Both the position numbers and the translations under genes were made by a program. Below the pieces are notes generated by a model that was not told where the DNA came from, did no database searches, and saw only the letters and a list, made by a program, of their open reading frames with translations. 64,000 nucleotides of DNA from an uncultured Burkholderiaceae bacterium (GTDB lineage Bacteria > Pseudomonadota > Gammaproteobacteria > Burkholderiales > Burkholderiaceae_F): NCBI GenBank assembly GCA_944390675.1, contig CALXQR010000004.1, positions 62,001 through 126,000 on the forward strand, read 5' to 3'. This document shows, piece by piece, positions 1 through 8,768 of the stretch (the first letter of the stretch is position 1; the number at the start of each line of letters is the position of its first letter).

Positions 1-193
1 AGCCCGTTAAATGGATTTTGTGATAACGAATAAGGCACCAGAGTCCAAGCGTCACCGTGCCGATGAGTAGGCGCGCCGCGCCCACAACGTAAGGCGTTGC
101 GCCTTCGGGCGCCACCGCCTGCCAAAAACCGTTTGTGGAAAAAAGCAGCACCCCGGCCAACATCGTCAAGGGGCCGCGCAGACTCGTTTGCAT
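1..193 (-). CDS. EamA/DMT-family transporter, N-terminal fragment
   Basis: The gene runs off the left edge, so only about the first 64 codons are visible, starting at the ATG at 193. The fragment shows a first hydrophobic helix with the segment LAGVLLFSTNGFWQA and a second helix with ARLLIGTVTLGLWCL. This is the layout of the first two helices of drug/metabolite (EamA) transporters, which export small metabolites across the inner membrane. The substrate cannot be told. It lies downstream of lpxH on the same strand with a 114-bp gap in which I see no clear terminator. Confidence 0.7.
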   Translation of the reverse strand, partial: MQTSLRGPLTMLAGVLLFSTNGFWQAVAPEGATPYVVGAARLLIGTVTLGLWCLIRYHKIHLTG

Positions 194-307
194 GACTTTC
201 GTCCAATCGGAGCTCAGTTCTATTTTGAAACGGTCCGTTCAAAAATGAAACCGCTATGAACGTGAGTCATAGAGAAAATTTGTTTTTTGAATTTTGTGCG
301 AGCAGGA

Positions 308-1084
308 CTAACGGAAAGAGCAAATTTCCCAGCCAGAAGTGGTCTTGATGAGGTAGCCGCCCCGATAGTCTTCATCGTCGTGGAGCTTCCAGTCGGGGAG
401 CACGTAACGCGGGGTGTTGTCGAGGTCACTGTAAAGACCCGGACGGTGAGTGTGGCCATGAATAATGACCGAGCACTTAAATTGTTGGGCCTCGCGCTTC
501 ACAGTATCCGCATCAATGTCCATGAGCGTCACATCTTTTTTTACCTTGCTTTCTTTTGAGCGGGAACGCGCGTTTTGAGCAATCGATAAACGTTTTTTTA
601 GAGAAAGTCTTAACACCATCCACTGCCACCAAAAACTTCTGACTTTGCGCCGTACCTTTTGATAGTCAAGATCATTGATGCACCAAATATCGCCGTGCGA
701 TAAGAGAAGCTGTTCGTCAGAAAAGACAGCCACTGTCGGATCACGCAAAAGTGTCGCACCCAGACGATCAGCCAGTGTTTTACCGATCATGAAGTCACGG
801 TTACCGTGCATGAGGTAAAGCGAATGCTTTTGAGCCCAATCTCGCAAAGGGTTCAAAATACCTGCGGCCGTTTCCCAGGCGTCATCACCCACCCAGTAGT
901 CAAAGAAGTCACCCAAAATGACAAGTTCTTTATGCCGTTCGGCGACTTCCTTTAAGAAACGAACAAAAAAGTCAGCCTGCCTCGCGGACTCTGCACTTAA
1001 ATGCAGATCCGAAATAAAGCACGGATCGGTGAGTGTGATCCGATTGGTTTGCGCTTCAATGGCGGGGCAGGAAAAAAGTGACAT
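308..1084 (-). CDS. lpxH: UDP-2,3-diacylglucosamine diphosphatase LpxH
   Basis: LpxH cleaves UDP-2,3-diacylglucosamine to lipid X and UMP, an early step of lipid A synthesis at the inner face of the inner membrane. The 258-residue protein has the calcineurin-like phosphoesterase signature in order: SDLHLS near residue 25 (Asp and His metal ligands), GDFFDYWVGDD near 58, HGNRDF near 95, and HGHTHRP near the C-terminus. Length is close to the usual 240-260 residues. It implies a lipid A-bearing outer membrane. The ATG start at 1084 is followed by a short extension before the first strand. A 59-bp gap separates it from the end of thiC upstream. Confidence 0.93.
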   Translation of the reverse strand: MSLFSCPAIEAQTNRITLTDPCFISDLHLSAESARQADFFVRFLKEVAERHKELVILGDFFDYWVGDDAWETAAGILNPLRDWAQKHSLYLMHGNRDFMIGKTLADRLGATLLRDPTVAVFSDEQLLLSHGDIWCINDLDYQKVRRKVRSFWWQWMVLRLSLKKRLSIAQNARSRSKESKVKKDVTLMDIDADTVKREAQQFKCSVIIHGHTHRPGLYSDLDNTPRYVLPDWKLHDDEDYRGGYLIKTTSGWEICSFR

Positions 1085-1143
1085 AGATAAACAGTAATTT
1101 TCTATGGTTGCTCATTTTAGCCGAAAGCGCCGGAGACAAAAAA

Positions 1144-2748
1144 CTAGTCTTTGAGCGTTTCTTTTTCTCCGAAGAGATCACGGGCAATTTTCATTGGGCA
1201 GAACTTTGGTCCGCACATGGAGCAAAAGTGCGCTTCGTTGGCTCCGCTTCCGCTCAGCGTTTCTTCGCGCATCGCTTGTGCTTTTTGGGAATTGAGCGCA
1301 AGTGCGTACTGATCGCGCCACCGAAATTCAAATCGCGCGATGCTCATGAGTGCATCCTGCAGCTCCGCGCAGGCGGTGCCCCGAACGATGTCAGCGGCGT
1401 GCGCTGCGATTCGGAAGGCCGCCATGCCTTCTCGCACATCAACAGAATTGGGAAGACCGAGGTGCTCTTTTGGTGTGACGTAGCAAAGCATCGCGGCGCC
1501 GTGGCTTGCGATTTCTGATGCGCCAATTGCAGCCGTGATATGGTCGTAGCCCGCACCGATATCACACACCAAGGGGCCCAGGGTATAAAAGGGTGCTTCT
1601 TCGCACCAAATTTTTTCCAATTGGGCGTTAGCGGCAATATCGGACTGACGGATATGGCCCGGTCCCTCAATCATGACCTGTACGTCAAACGCTCCCGCCC
1701 GACGGTTAAGCTCAGCGAGCGTTTGCAGTTCTGCTAACTGCGCGGCGTCTGTACCGTCCAAAATCGAGCCCGGCCTGAGTCCGTCGCCAAGCGAGAGCGT
1801 GATGTCGTAGTGACGGGCAATTTCTAAAATCTCATCGAAATGCGTGAATAAGAAATTTTCCTCGTGTTTTAGGTGCATCCATTGCGCGAGAATGCCGCCG
1901 CCACGCGAGACGATGCCGCAAAGTCTCGTGCGTGTTAAAGGCAGGTGAGACAGCAAAAGACCCGCGTGGATAGTCATGTAATCGACGCCTTGTTTGGCTT
2001 GCTTTTCCATCACATTGGCAAAAAGGCTCCAGGAGATGTTTTCAACGCTGCCTGCGCGCTCAAGCACTTCGTAAATGGGCACTGTACCCACAGGCACCGG
2101 ACTGTTTCGAAGGATGGCCTCACGGATGCGCACAATATCTTTGCCGATTGAAAGATCCATCACGGTGTCCGCGCCGTTATCAATTGCTTCGCGGAGTTTG
2201 GTGAGTTCTTCAGAGTCGCCTTTCTTTTTGATGCTGTCTGAAGTGCCGATATTGGCATTGATTTTGGTTTTAAAACGCGCGCCGATAATCATGGGCTGCG
2301 CTTCAGGATGCAGGAAATTAAGGGGCAGCACCGCGCGGCGCGCGGCAATTTCCCGGCAAACGGTTTCTTCTGTAACGGGTGCGATCCGATTGAGTACGCC
2401 ATTGAGTTTGCCGGCGAGCGCCCGATTGCCCGTTGTGTTTAGGTTTTCTTTAAAACGCTCAATCAGCATCGATTCTCTTAGCGCGACCGCCTGCATCTCG
2501 GGAGTGATTTCTCCCTTTCTTGCCGACGCTAACTGTGTGGGAGAGCCCGGACGGGGACGGACACGTCTGACAACAGTTCCCGCAGAAGAAATGAGTGGCA
2601 CGTAAAAGTCAGGATTTTTCCCGCCGCCGAAAGCTTCGGGTGTGTCGGTTTGTTGAATAACTTTAAAAGGAATCGCTTCGCCCGATGCGGTTTTTTCAAA
2701 AATGACGGACGACTCGGAATGCGTGTTTAAAGAAACGATATTTTGCAT
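1144..2748 (-). CDS. thiC: phosphomethylpyrimidine synthase ThiC
   Basis: ThiC is a radical-SAM enzyme that rearranges aminoimidazole ribotide into hydroxymethylpyrimidine phosphate for thiamine synthesis. The C-terminus carries the non-canonical cluster motif CSMCGPKFC (CX2CX4C). I place the start at the ATG at 2748, where a GGAGG sits 5 bases upstream, giving 534 residues; a TTG start 12 bases earlier lies inside that ribosome site. At about 534 residues it is shorter than the roughly 630-residue E. coli protein, mainly at the N-terminus, as in many bacteria. A TPP riboswitch lies directly upstream. No other thi genes are adjacent. Confidence 0.96.
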   Translation of the reverse strand: MQNIVSLNTHSESSVIFEKTASGEAIPFKVIQQTDTPEAFGGGKNPDFYVPLISSAGTVVRRVRPRPGSPTQLASARKGEITPEMQAVALRESMLIERFKENLNTTGNRALAGKLNGVLNRIAPVTEETVCREIAARRAVLPLNFLHPEAQPMIIGARFKTKINANIGTSDSIKKKGDSEELTKLREAIDNGADTVMDLSIGKDIVRIREAILRNSPVPVGTVPIYEVLERAGSVENISWSLFANVMEKQAKQGVDYMTIHAGLLLSHLPLTRTRLCGIVSRGGGILAQWMHLKHEENFLFTHFDEILEIARHYDITLSLGDGLRPGSILDGTDAAQLAELQTLAELNRRAGAFDVQVMIEGPGHIRQSDIAANAQLEKIWCEEAPFYTLGPLVCDIGAGYDHITAAIGASEIASHGAAMLCYVTPKEHLGLPNSVDVREGMAAFRIAAHAADIVRGTACAELQDALMSIARFEFRWRDQYALALNSQKAQAMREETLSGSGANEAHFCSMCGPKFCPMKIARDLFGEKETLKD

Positions 2749-2800
2749 GGCTGCCTCCAAAATAGGGGAGGACTTCCAATGCGGATGGCACAGTTAGGAA

Positions 2801-2884
2801 AAACGTTTCGCGCCGCAGGTCTTAACCTGATCCGCTTTTGGGAGTATCTCTCAACGGCTCGTTTGGCCGTACCTCCAACGTTTC
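2801..2884 (-). promoter_or_regulatory. TPP riboswitch (THI element) of thiC
   Basis: Reading the minus strand, an outer helix AAACGTT/AACGTTT (2884-2878 with 2807-2801) encloses the thi-box landmarks: GGAGGTACGG, then the TTGAGAGATACTCCC segment containing the conserved UGAGA, then GCGGATCAGGTTAAGACCTGCG with the CAGG/CCTG stem. Order and spacing fit the TPP aptamer. Its 3' end is about 52 bases from the thiC start, close enough for control of translation initiation. I see no T-tract hairpin in between, so ribosome-site sequestration is the likelier mechanism. Confidence 0.88.
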
Positions 2885-2910
2885 AGGCGCTAGCCTAGCA
2901 AATTGCAAAC

Positions 2911-2940
2911 AAAAAAGCTTCGGATTTTGTCCGAAGCTTT
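2911..2940 (-). terminator. rho-independent terminator of the DUF486 gene
   Basis: An 11-bp stem (2914-2924 with 2930-2940) with a 5-base loop is followed on the minus strand by a T-tract. It ends transcription of the DUF486 gene before the TPP riboswitch. Confidence 0.85.
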
Positions 2941-2964
2941 CTGCCTGATGAGTGGTTATTTTTC

Positions 2965-3318
2965 TTACCACTCATGGAAAATGATGTAGGCCGCGGCCAT
3001 GATCATGATAAAGCCCACGACATAGTTCCATTTCAGGGGTTCGCCTAAGTACAAAACGGAAAATCCCATGAAGATGGAAAGCGAGATCACTTCCTGAATG
3101 GTTTTCAATTCTGCGGCGCTGAAATAGCCGTAACCGTAACGGTTGGCAGGCACCTGGAAGCAATATTCAAAAAAGGCGATGAGCCAGCTGATGATGACCA
3201 CGTGCCAGAGCGTGACCTTTGGGAACTTCAAGTGTCCGTACCAAGCGAAGGTCATAAAGAGATTGGAGCACAGCAAAAGCCCGATGGTGACAACAGGGAC
3301 AGGCAAGTGCGACAGCAT
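2965..3318 (-). CDS. DMT-family membrane protein (DUF486)
   Basis: This 117-residue, four-helix membrane protein matches the DUF486 group of small drug/metabolite-type proteins. Visible features are a first helix ending near SNLFMTFAWYGHLKF, a second with ISWLIAFFEYCFQVPANR, the segment LKTIQEVISLSIF and a final helix ending IMIMAAAYIIFHEW. Family members are single-domain inner-membrane proteins without an established substrate. The gene is monocistronic, bounded by its own terminator downstream and tRNA-Arg upstream. The family call is from memory of the pattern; the function is unknown. Confidence 0.82.
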   Translation of the reverse strand: MLSHLPVPVVTIGLLLCSNLFMTFAWYGHLKFPKVTLWHVVIISWLIAFFEYCFQVPANRYGYGYFSAAELKTIQEVISLSIFMGFSVLYLGEPLKWNYVVGFIMIMAAAYIIFHEW

Positions 3319-3428
3319 GATGAAAAAATCCTTACGGTCTAAAGCTTTAAATCCGATGCGCGATTATAGAAGGGGGCGTGAAAATGTGAAAGGGGAGCGC
3401 TTTTTAAAAAGGCTCCCCTTTAGGAATT

Positions 3429-3505
3429 TGGTGCGCCGGGTAGGATTCGAACCCGCGACCCCCTGGTTCGTAGCCAGGTACTCTATCCAACTGAGCTACC
3501 GGCGC
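3429..3505 (-). tRNA. tRNA-Arg (anticodon ACG)
   Basis: The 77-nt cloverleaf includes an encoded CCA. The acceptor pair is GCGCCGG/CCGGCGC, the D-arm GCTCAGTTGGATAGAGT, and the anticodon loop CTACGAA reads ACG within a CCTGG/CCAGG stem. The T-loop is TTCGAAT. The T-stem as read (GCGGG/CCTAC) contains one C-A mismatch and one G-U pair, slightly unusual but otherwise the molecule is normal. Confidence 0.95.
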
Positions 3506-3541
3506 GTGAGAACGAGATAGTACGCACTTTGACGGAAAATG

Positions 3542-4480
3542 TCAAATCACGTGATCAAAAATGGAAGCAGGCTTCTCGCCCACTGAGCAAATCGCCATGA
3601 TTTTTTCCTCAGGCGCAAGCTTCATGAGTTGTCTGGCTTTGGCATCATCGGCCAAAATGCGGCACGTGCAGCCCAAGCCCATGGCGGCCGCAGCAAGGTA
3701 GACAGCTTGGACCTTGGTACCCACATTGATCGCGCGGGCCCGCTCATTTAATTCACCTTCAGAGAAATCCACTTTGAAAGTCTTTTGCACAAGTTTTGTG
3801 CTGAAAGTCTTGGTTTTTCTCGCGTCCGACACAAAGACCAAGTGTTGGCTTGCGAGCTTCATCCAAGTTTTGATTTCGCCGAAATGCTCACGCTGATCTT
3901 TGCCTTCAATAAAAAGAAGGGCGTGACGCTTGGGGAGATACTTCCAAATGCCGTTGCCTTGAACGACGTAGACGCTTACGTCTTGCCAATTAAGAGCCGA
4001 AGGCGTGGTGCGCTTAAAGTTTTTGCGGTTGATGCCGTTGGCGGCCCAAAGAAGGGCGGCGACCATGTCTTCAGCGATGGGTTCACCCGAAAAATCTCTG
4101 AGCGAGCGCCGTTTTTTAAGCGCTTCAGTGAGCGTCATATCGAGTTTTCGCGGCTCAGGCAGCATTCTTAAAACATCGTTTTCGCCGATGGGCTCCAAGG
4201 GTTCATTTTCTTCCTTGTAACGATCAAGCATCGCCTGCAGCTCATCGATATCAAAGCGATCGAGCCACTGATCGAGTTTTTCGCGAGATCGCGTTTCCAC
4301 CTCGTCCCACTCGATCATGAATTCATCCTGCTTGGCTTTCACTTCGCGGCTAAAGAGTTTCTGGCGGGCCTTAAGCTCACGCTTGGCTTCTTCCCACTCT
4401 TTCGTCCACTTTTCTTGTTTTTCTTTTAATTCACCTTTGAGGTTTTCAAGGGAATTTTTCAGTTTCGTTTTAACGGCCAT
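3542..4480 (-). CDS. nitroreductase-family protein with N-terminal coiled coil
   Basis: The protein has 312 residues. Residues 1 to about 95 are almost entirely charged and heptad-like (many Lys, Glu, Arg and few breaks), predicting a long coiled coil. From about residue 112 a nitroreductase fold follows, with the FMN-contact motif KKRRSLRDFSGEPI, the segment LLWAANGINR and a late AVYLAAAAMGLGCTCR motif. Nitroreductases are FMN oxidoreductases using NAD(P)H on nitro compounds, quinones or related acceptors; the substrate here is unknown. The start overlaps the end of the upstream YgbA-like gene by 11 bp, implying translational coupling. The coiled-coil extension is not part of the standard family. 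Confidence 0.82.
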   Translation of the reverse strand: MAVKTKLKNSLENLKGELKEKQEKWTKEWEEAKRELKARQKLFSREVKAKQDEFMIEWDEVETRSREKLDQWLDRFDIDELQAMLDRYKEENEPLEPIGENDVLRMLPEPRKLDMTLTEALKKRRSLRDFSGEPIAEDMVAALLWAANGINRKNFKRTTPSALNWQDVSVYVVQGNGIWKYLPKRHALLFIEGKDQREHFGEIKTWMKLASQHLVFVSDARKTKTFSTKLVQKTFKVDFSEGELNERARAINVGTKVQAVYLAAAAMGLGCTCRILADDAKARQLMKLAPEEKIMAICSVGEKPASIFDHVI

Positions 4481-4874
4481 GGTCGACCTCTTTTTTCTTC
4501 GCTAATCGGTTGCGAGGCTTCTCAGGGGCCTCTTTTAAGTTTTTAATCAAATGTTCCGTGGTCAAAATCGGGTGCTGAAAAAGCATCCGCGGCCCTTCCT
4601 CACGCATGATAACCCGCACGGTTTCTTTTTCTTGAGCCCGATAGCAGTGAATTTTGCATTTGGCGCACGTGGGCTTTTTTTCGCCGTAAGGGCAACAAGC
4701 TAAACGAGTGAGCGCGTAGACCAAAAAGGCTCGGCAGTCATCACACAACCCTTTGGGGTCATTGTGGTGCCTCTTGCAATAGTCCCTCACCATGGCTTCA
4801 AGAAGCACCGCTTCGCGTTTTAAGGCGCCTTTTTCGAGCCGCTCAGGTTTAACCGTGGGTTTGATTTCATCCAT
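4470..4874 (-). CDS. YgbA-like protein (nitrous-oxide/NO-stimulated promoter family)
   Basis: This small 134-residue cysteine-rich protein resembles E. coli YgbA. Visible are GLCDDCRAFLVYALTRLACC, followed by PYGEKKPTCAKCKIHCYR, giving seven cysteines in a pattern suited to metal binding. YgbA is a member of the nitric-oxide-responsive NsrR regulon in E. coli (family knowledge). Here it is first in a two-gene unit with the nitroreductase, whose start it overlaps, which suggests a joint role in nitrosative or nitro-compound stress. I saw no obvious NsrR operator upstream. The C-terminal 20 residues are basic. Confidence 0.78.
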   Translation of the reverse strand: MDEIKPTVKPERLEKGALKREAVLLEAMVRDYCKRHHNDPKGLCDDCRAFLVYALTRLACCPYGEKKPTCAKCKIHCYRAQEKETVRVIMREEGPRMLFQHPILTTEHLIKNLKEAPEKPRNRLAKKKEVDHGR

Positions 4875-4882
4875 TTTTTGGC

Positions 4883-5821
4883 TCAGAGTCTCTTTGCAGC
4901 TTCAATAATGAGGTTCCAAAAGCGCTCGCGATCCAATTCGAGCGCGACCGATGTGTGACAATCAGCAGGCACTTTGCCTCGAAGGTCGGTGACGGTCATG
5001 CCGGCCGTGTAGTCGCCTCGGTACTCAACATGAATCGGCGCGGAAACAGCCTTAACGATCGTCTCATCAATCACACGGGCTACCGCGCAGGGATCATGCA
5101 CGGGCGGCTCATCAAAGCCTTTGGAGCGTTTGTAGTTTTCTGAAAAACGCGCAAGCACCTGTGTTAAAAAGCGCGCAGCAGGTGTGTCAATCTCGGCGAT
5201 TTTCTCTTTAACAGCGGCAGTAGCCAGAGCCTGATACGTTAAATCGAGCCCCACCATGACAATCGGCCACTTTTCTTCAAAAACAATGTGAGCGGCTTCG
5301 GGATCGTTTTCAATATTAAATTCGGCCATGGGTTTGATGTTGCCGATGTGTGCGCCCCCACCCATGAGAACGACTTCTTTGACGCGATCAACGATTTTAG
5401 GTTCTATGCGCGCGGCAAGAGCAATATTCGTCAAGGGGCCGATGGGTACAAGAGTGACGGTCTTTTCCGGCTCCCGCATCACAACGTCAACGATTAATTG
5501 TGCGGCATGCCGCGGATCGACTTTGTATTCGGCCTCAGGCAGCGTCGTGCCGTCAAGACCGGATTCGCCGTGGATGTTCGCGGCCACCGTCACGGCTTGG
5601 CGCAATAGGGGGCGCGAGGCGCCCGCTGCGATCGGAACGTTTTCCAAATGCGCGAGCTTTGCGATGCGAAGGGCGTTTTTTGTGACTTTTTCAATCGTTT
5701 GATTGCCTGCAACGGTGGTGATTGCCAAAAGGTCAATCGCAGGGCTGCCTGCGGCAAGCAAAATCGCTACAGCATCGTCATAACCCGGATCGCAGTCAAT
5801 GATGATTTTCTTTTTATCCAT
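4883..5821 (-). CDS. inosine/uridine-preferring nucleoside hydrolase
   Basis: This 312-residue member of the IunH/RihA family hydrolyses the N-glycosidic bond of ribonucleosides to base plus ribose. The N-terminus has the calcium-binding signature DCDPGYDDAVAILLA (residues 9-23), followed by TTVAGNQTIEKVTKNA. A late segment HDPCAVARVID carries the catalytic-site His and Asp. It is the second gene after ribokinase, only 3 bp away, so ribose released here can be phosphorylated at once. Exact base preference cannot be read from the sequence. Confidence 0.93.
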   Translation of the reverse strand: MDKKKIIIDCDPGYDDAVAILLAAGSPAIDLLAITTVAGNQTIEKVTKNALRIAKLAHLENVPIAAGASRPLLRQAVTVAANIHGESGLDGTTLPEAEYKVDPRHAAQLIVDVVMREPEKTVTLVPIGPLTNIALAARIEPKIVDRVKEVVLMGGGAHIGNIKPMAEFNIENDPEAAHIVFEEKWPIVMVGLDLTYQALATAAVKEKIAEIDTPAARFLTQVLARFSENYKRSKGFDEPPVHDPCAVARVIDETIVKAVSAPIHVEYRGDYTAGMTVTDLRGKVPADCHTSVALELDRERFWNLIIEAAKRL

Positions 5822-5824
5822 ACG

Positions 5825-6754
5825 TTAATCCCCCGTCTTGGGAGCGACTGTTAACTCATTAATCTTTGGAATAGAGGGCACCGCGCCTTCACGCGTGACG
5901 CTTGTCGCAGCGGCAAGCATGGCAGTTTCAATTTCTTTTTTAAAGACTTTGATGTCCTTCGTTTCGCGGTAGGTCATCAGAGCGCGAACCGCGTAACCCA
6001 CAAAGGTGTCGCCCGCGCCTGTGGTATCCACCGCTTTGACTTTGAAAGCTTCAAAGCTCATTGGGGCAAGGCCCTTTTTTAAATCGCATTTCATGCCCTT
6101 TTTACCCAAGGTTAAAAAGATTGCGGCATGAGGAAAACGTTCGCGCAGACTCTTTAAGATTTCATCGTCATCTTCTAAGTCCGCACCTAAAATGCCTCGT
6201 GCTTCCGTTTCATTGACGATTAAAACATCAACCTTATCCAAGGGATAGTTCAAAACCTCGGGCGAATAGGGGGCGGGGTTGAAAACGGTGACAAGCCCCA
6301 GCTTTTTGGCTTCATTTAGGAAAAAGGCCACATCATTGACTTCGTTTTGCATGAGCACAAAGTCACCGGGCGAAAGTGTCTGAAGCGCCTTTTTGACGAG
6401 CTCTCGGTCAATGGCGTGGTTGGTGCCCGCGAAATACAAAATGGCATTTTCCGCATCAGGCGTCACCTGAATGACCGTGTGACCAGTGGGCAGCGTGTTA
6501 TCCGTTTTGAGAAAGCGGACGTCAATGCCTTCAGTTTGCATAAAGTCACGCAGAAAAGCGCCGTCAGCGCCTAAAACACCTAAATGGATGACGTCAAGGC
6601 CCGAACGCTTGGCGGCGACGCTTTGATTTAAGCCTTTGCCGCCCATGAAGATCGCGCGGTTAGCCGCTTCAAGTGTCTCGCCCGCTCTCAGAAAGTGCGG
6701 CACCTGATAGACATAGTCAATGTTGATCGATCCGATATTGAGAAGTCGTGTCAT
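5825..6754 (-). CDS. rbsK: ribokinase
   Basis: This 309-residue PfkB-family kinase phosphorylates D-ribose to ribose 5-phosphate. The N-terminal signature GGKGLNQSVAAKRSG (about residues 38-52) contacts substrate, and the C-terminal DTTGAGDTFVGYAVRAL holds the anion hole and catalytic Asp. Length is typical. It is the first gene of a two-gene unit with the nucleoside hydrolase, a salvage route from nucleosides into the pentose phosphate pool. No ribose ABC transporter is adjacent, which supports nucleosides rather than free ribose as the source. Confidence 0.9.
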   Translation of the reverse strand: MTRLLNIGSINIDYVYQVPHFLRAGETLEAANRAIFMGGKGLNQSVAAKRSGLDVIHLGVLGADGAFLRDFMQTEGIDVRFLKTDNTLPTGHTVIQVTPDAENAILYFAGTNHAIDRELVKKALQTLSPGDFVLMQNEVNDVAFFLNEAKKLGLVTVFNPAPYSPEVLNYPLDKVDVLIVNETEARGILGADLEDDDEILKSLRERFPHAAIFLTLGKKGMKCDLKKGLAPMSFEAFKVKAVDTTGAGDTFVGYAVRALMTYRETKDIKVFKKEIETAMLAAATSVTREGAVPSIPKINELTVAPKTGD

Positions 6755-6826
6755 GGCTAAGTTTTTATAGTGAGACGCGGATATTGTAGCCGAAGCGTGT
6801 TTCGCTCAAGAAGCTAAAGGTAACAA

Positions 6827-6859
6827 AAAACCTCTGCCTATTTTTTAAGCAGAGGTTTT
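6827..6859 (-). terminator. terminator downstream of efp
   Basis: An 11-bp stem AAAACCTCTGC/GCAGAGGTTTT encloses an A/T-rich loop and is followed on the minus strand by a T-tract (plus-strand A run 6825-6830). It ends efp transcription before the rbsK promoter region. Confidence 0.88.
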
Positions 6860-6884
6860 GAAGTGACTGATTCGAAAAATCGAA

Positions 6885-7442
6885 TTACTTCACGCGGGAG
6901 CGGTATTCGCCCGTGCGGGTATCCACTTCGATCTTGTCGCCCGTTTCAACGAAAGCGGGGACTTGGAGCACATAACCCGTCGTGAGGCGAGCCGGCTTCA
7001 TCACCTTGCCGGAGGTATCGCCCTTGACGGCCGGTTCCGTGTATTCCACTTCGCGCACGAGGATCGTGGGCAATTCAACGCTGATGGCACGGCCTTCGTA
7101 GAACACCACTTCGGCGGGCATGCCGTCTTCGAGGTACTTCAAGGCGTCTTCCATCACGTCGGCTTCAACTTCGTATTGGTTGTAGTCAGCGTCCATCCAG
7201 ACATAGTGCGGATCGGCGAAATAGCTGTAGGTCACTTCCTTGCGGTCGAGCACGAGGTCTTCAAACTTGTCGTCAGCGCGATAAACCGTTTCGGTGCCGG
7301 CACCGGTGAGCAAGTTCTTCAACTTCATCTTCACCACGGAGGCGTTGCGGCCGCTCTTGGAGTATTCAGCCTTCAACACAACCATCGGATCCTTGCCGAT
7401 CATCACCACGTTGCCGGCGCGCAGTTCTTGTGCAATTTTCAT
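6885..7442 (-). CDS. efp: translation elongation factor P, arginine type
   Basis: EF-P binds between the ribosomal P and E sites and relieves stalling at polyproline stretches. The 185-residue protein has the expected three-domain length. The tip loop reads [10 protein letters not shown] with Arg at position 32, the residue that is rhamnosylated in the EarP-modified class; lysine-type EF-P has Lys34. This agrees with earP being the next gene upstream. Glu codons are nearly all GAA and Lys codons mostly AAG, as in highly expressed genes of this genome. It has its own terminator. Confidence 0.97.
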   Translation of the reverse strand: MKIAQELRAGNVVMIGKDPMVVLKAEYSKSGRNASVVKMKLKNLLTGAGTETVYRADDKFEDLVLDRKEVTYSYFADPHYVWMDADYNQYEVEADVMEDALKYLEDGMPAEVVFYEGRAISVELPTILVREVEYTEPAVKGDTSGKVMKPARLTTGYVLQVPAFVETGDKIEVDTRTGEYRSRVK

Positions 7443-7595
7443 CTTAAATTTATCCTCTATGAACCGTTGGCCGGAGAGCCTGTCCAGGAGCGACCCGGAT
7501 GACGAAACCGGCAGCGGTTCTTTTTAAAAATCACTAGGGAATCAAACCCTAACAGAAACGTTTCTCTTTTCGCGTCAGTGCGAAAACGCGTTATT

Positions 7596-8711
7596 TTAGC
7601 GTTTTCTGATCAATTCGGAAAGTTTTGCGGCAAGCGACCCCAAGGCCCTTAAATCACGGGCAAAGGAGACAGAGGCCTTTTGCCATTTGTCGTGCTTTTC
7701 AAGGAGCACTTTAAAAAGGTCACAATCAAAAGTCCCGTTATTCATTTTTTCCTGCAGCTCGCACCAGGCGGAAAAAAGCGCTCTGTCCGTGAAGTGTTTT
7801 TCAAAACGCTTTTCAAGCGCCTTGAGTTTTACCATGTGCACGTCTTCGTCTTGATGGTAGATGTGCCAGAGAAAGGGCGTGCCCGCAATCATGGCGCGCG
7901 CGGCGCTGTCTTCGCCTCGCACAAAAGCGATGTCAGAAGCCCAAAGAAGTCGGTCGAAATCTTTTTGCGCGACAAAGGGCAATGTCTTAACGGTGATGTC
8001 TTTGCTTTCTGACTTCAAAAGCTCAGCCGACAGAAGCCTGCCGGCTTCGCATTGAGAAACAGAAACTTCGAGCTTTTGTCCGCAGTGAATCATGGCGTCG
8101 GCCATTGACTCAATCGGACCATAGGGGTAGGCGAAAAAGAATACGCGAAGAGAATCGGTCGCGTTTTTTGCAGAAAGACTCTTTTTATAGAGAGATTCCT
8201 GCGCTTCATAATCTTTTTCGATGACAAGAGAGCCCGAGCGAGGCGTGACGCCCGGGAAATAATTGATTTTCACAAGTCCCGTCTTCGGTTCAATGGAGGG
8301 GACAAGGTGACAGGACTCAATCCAATCCTCTGCGCTGAAGTAATCAATATTGAACCAAAGAGGCTTATTGAGAGCCATTTTGCGCTCATAGTCTTCAGGC
8401 AGTCGACAGGCAAAACCTTCGATGACGACTTCTGCGGGTTCAAGCGGACACTCGCTACAATCCCACGCTTTTTCCCAAAGCACGACATCAATGGCTTCAT
8501 CTTTGCCAATTAAGTCCGCGGGTGTTTTTGCAGGTAAGCCCGCAAGCGCGCAAAGCGTATCGGTGTCATCGATAATGAGGCGCACGGCAAAACCTTCGGC
8601 CGTGAGGCTCCTAGCCAAACGCCACATCACGCCCGCGTCGCCGAAGTTGTCAATGACGCGGCAAAAAATATCAATTTTGATAATTTCAGAGGGTTGAGCT
8701 TGAGATGCCAT
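7596..8711 (-). CDS. earP: EF-P arginine rhamnosyltransferase EarP
   Basis: EarP transfers rhamnose from dTDP-rhamnose to Arg32 of EF-P. The 371-residue protein matches the old DUF2331 family: the N-terminus has DIFCRVIDNFGDAGVMWRLA (residues 14-33) including the catalytic aspartate region, the middle has VVIEGFACRLPEDYE, and the C-terminal half has the donor-site segment FVRGEDSAARAMIAGTPFLW. It sits upstream of efp on the same strand, the classic pairing in beta- and some gammaproteobacteria. A 153-bp gap before efp suggests that efp also has its own promoter. Confidence 0.95.
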   Translation of the reverse strand: MASQAQPSEIIKIDIFCRVIDNFGDAGVMWRLARSLTAEGFAVRLIIDDTDTLCALAGLPAKTPADLIGKDEAIDVVLWEKAWDCSECPLEPAEVVIEGFACRLPEDYERKMALNKPLWFNIDYFSAEDWIESCHLVPSIEPKTGLVKINYFPGVTPRSGSLVIEKDYEAQESLYKKSLSAKNATDSLRVFFFAYPYGPIESMADAMIHCGQKLEVSVSQCEAGRLLSAELLKSESKDITVKTLPFVAQKDFDRLLWASDIAFVRGEDSAARAMIAGTPFLWHIYHQDEDVHMVKLKALEKRFEKHFTDRALFSAWCELQEKMNNGTFDCDLFKVLLEKHDKWQKASVSFARDLRALGSLAAKLSELIRKR

Positions 8712-8768
8712 ACGTTAAAATAAACGCAAATTTTTGATTTCGGATAGTTTAAGCGAAGCGAGAGAAAA

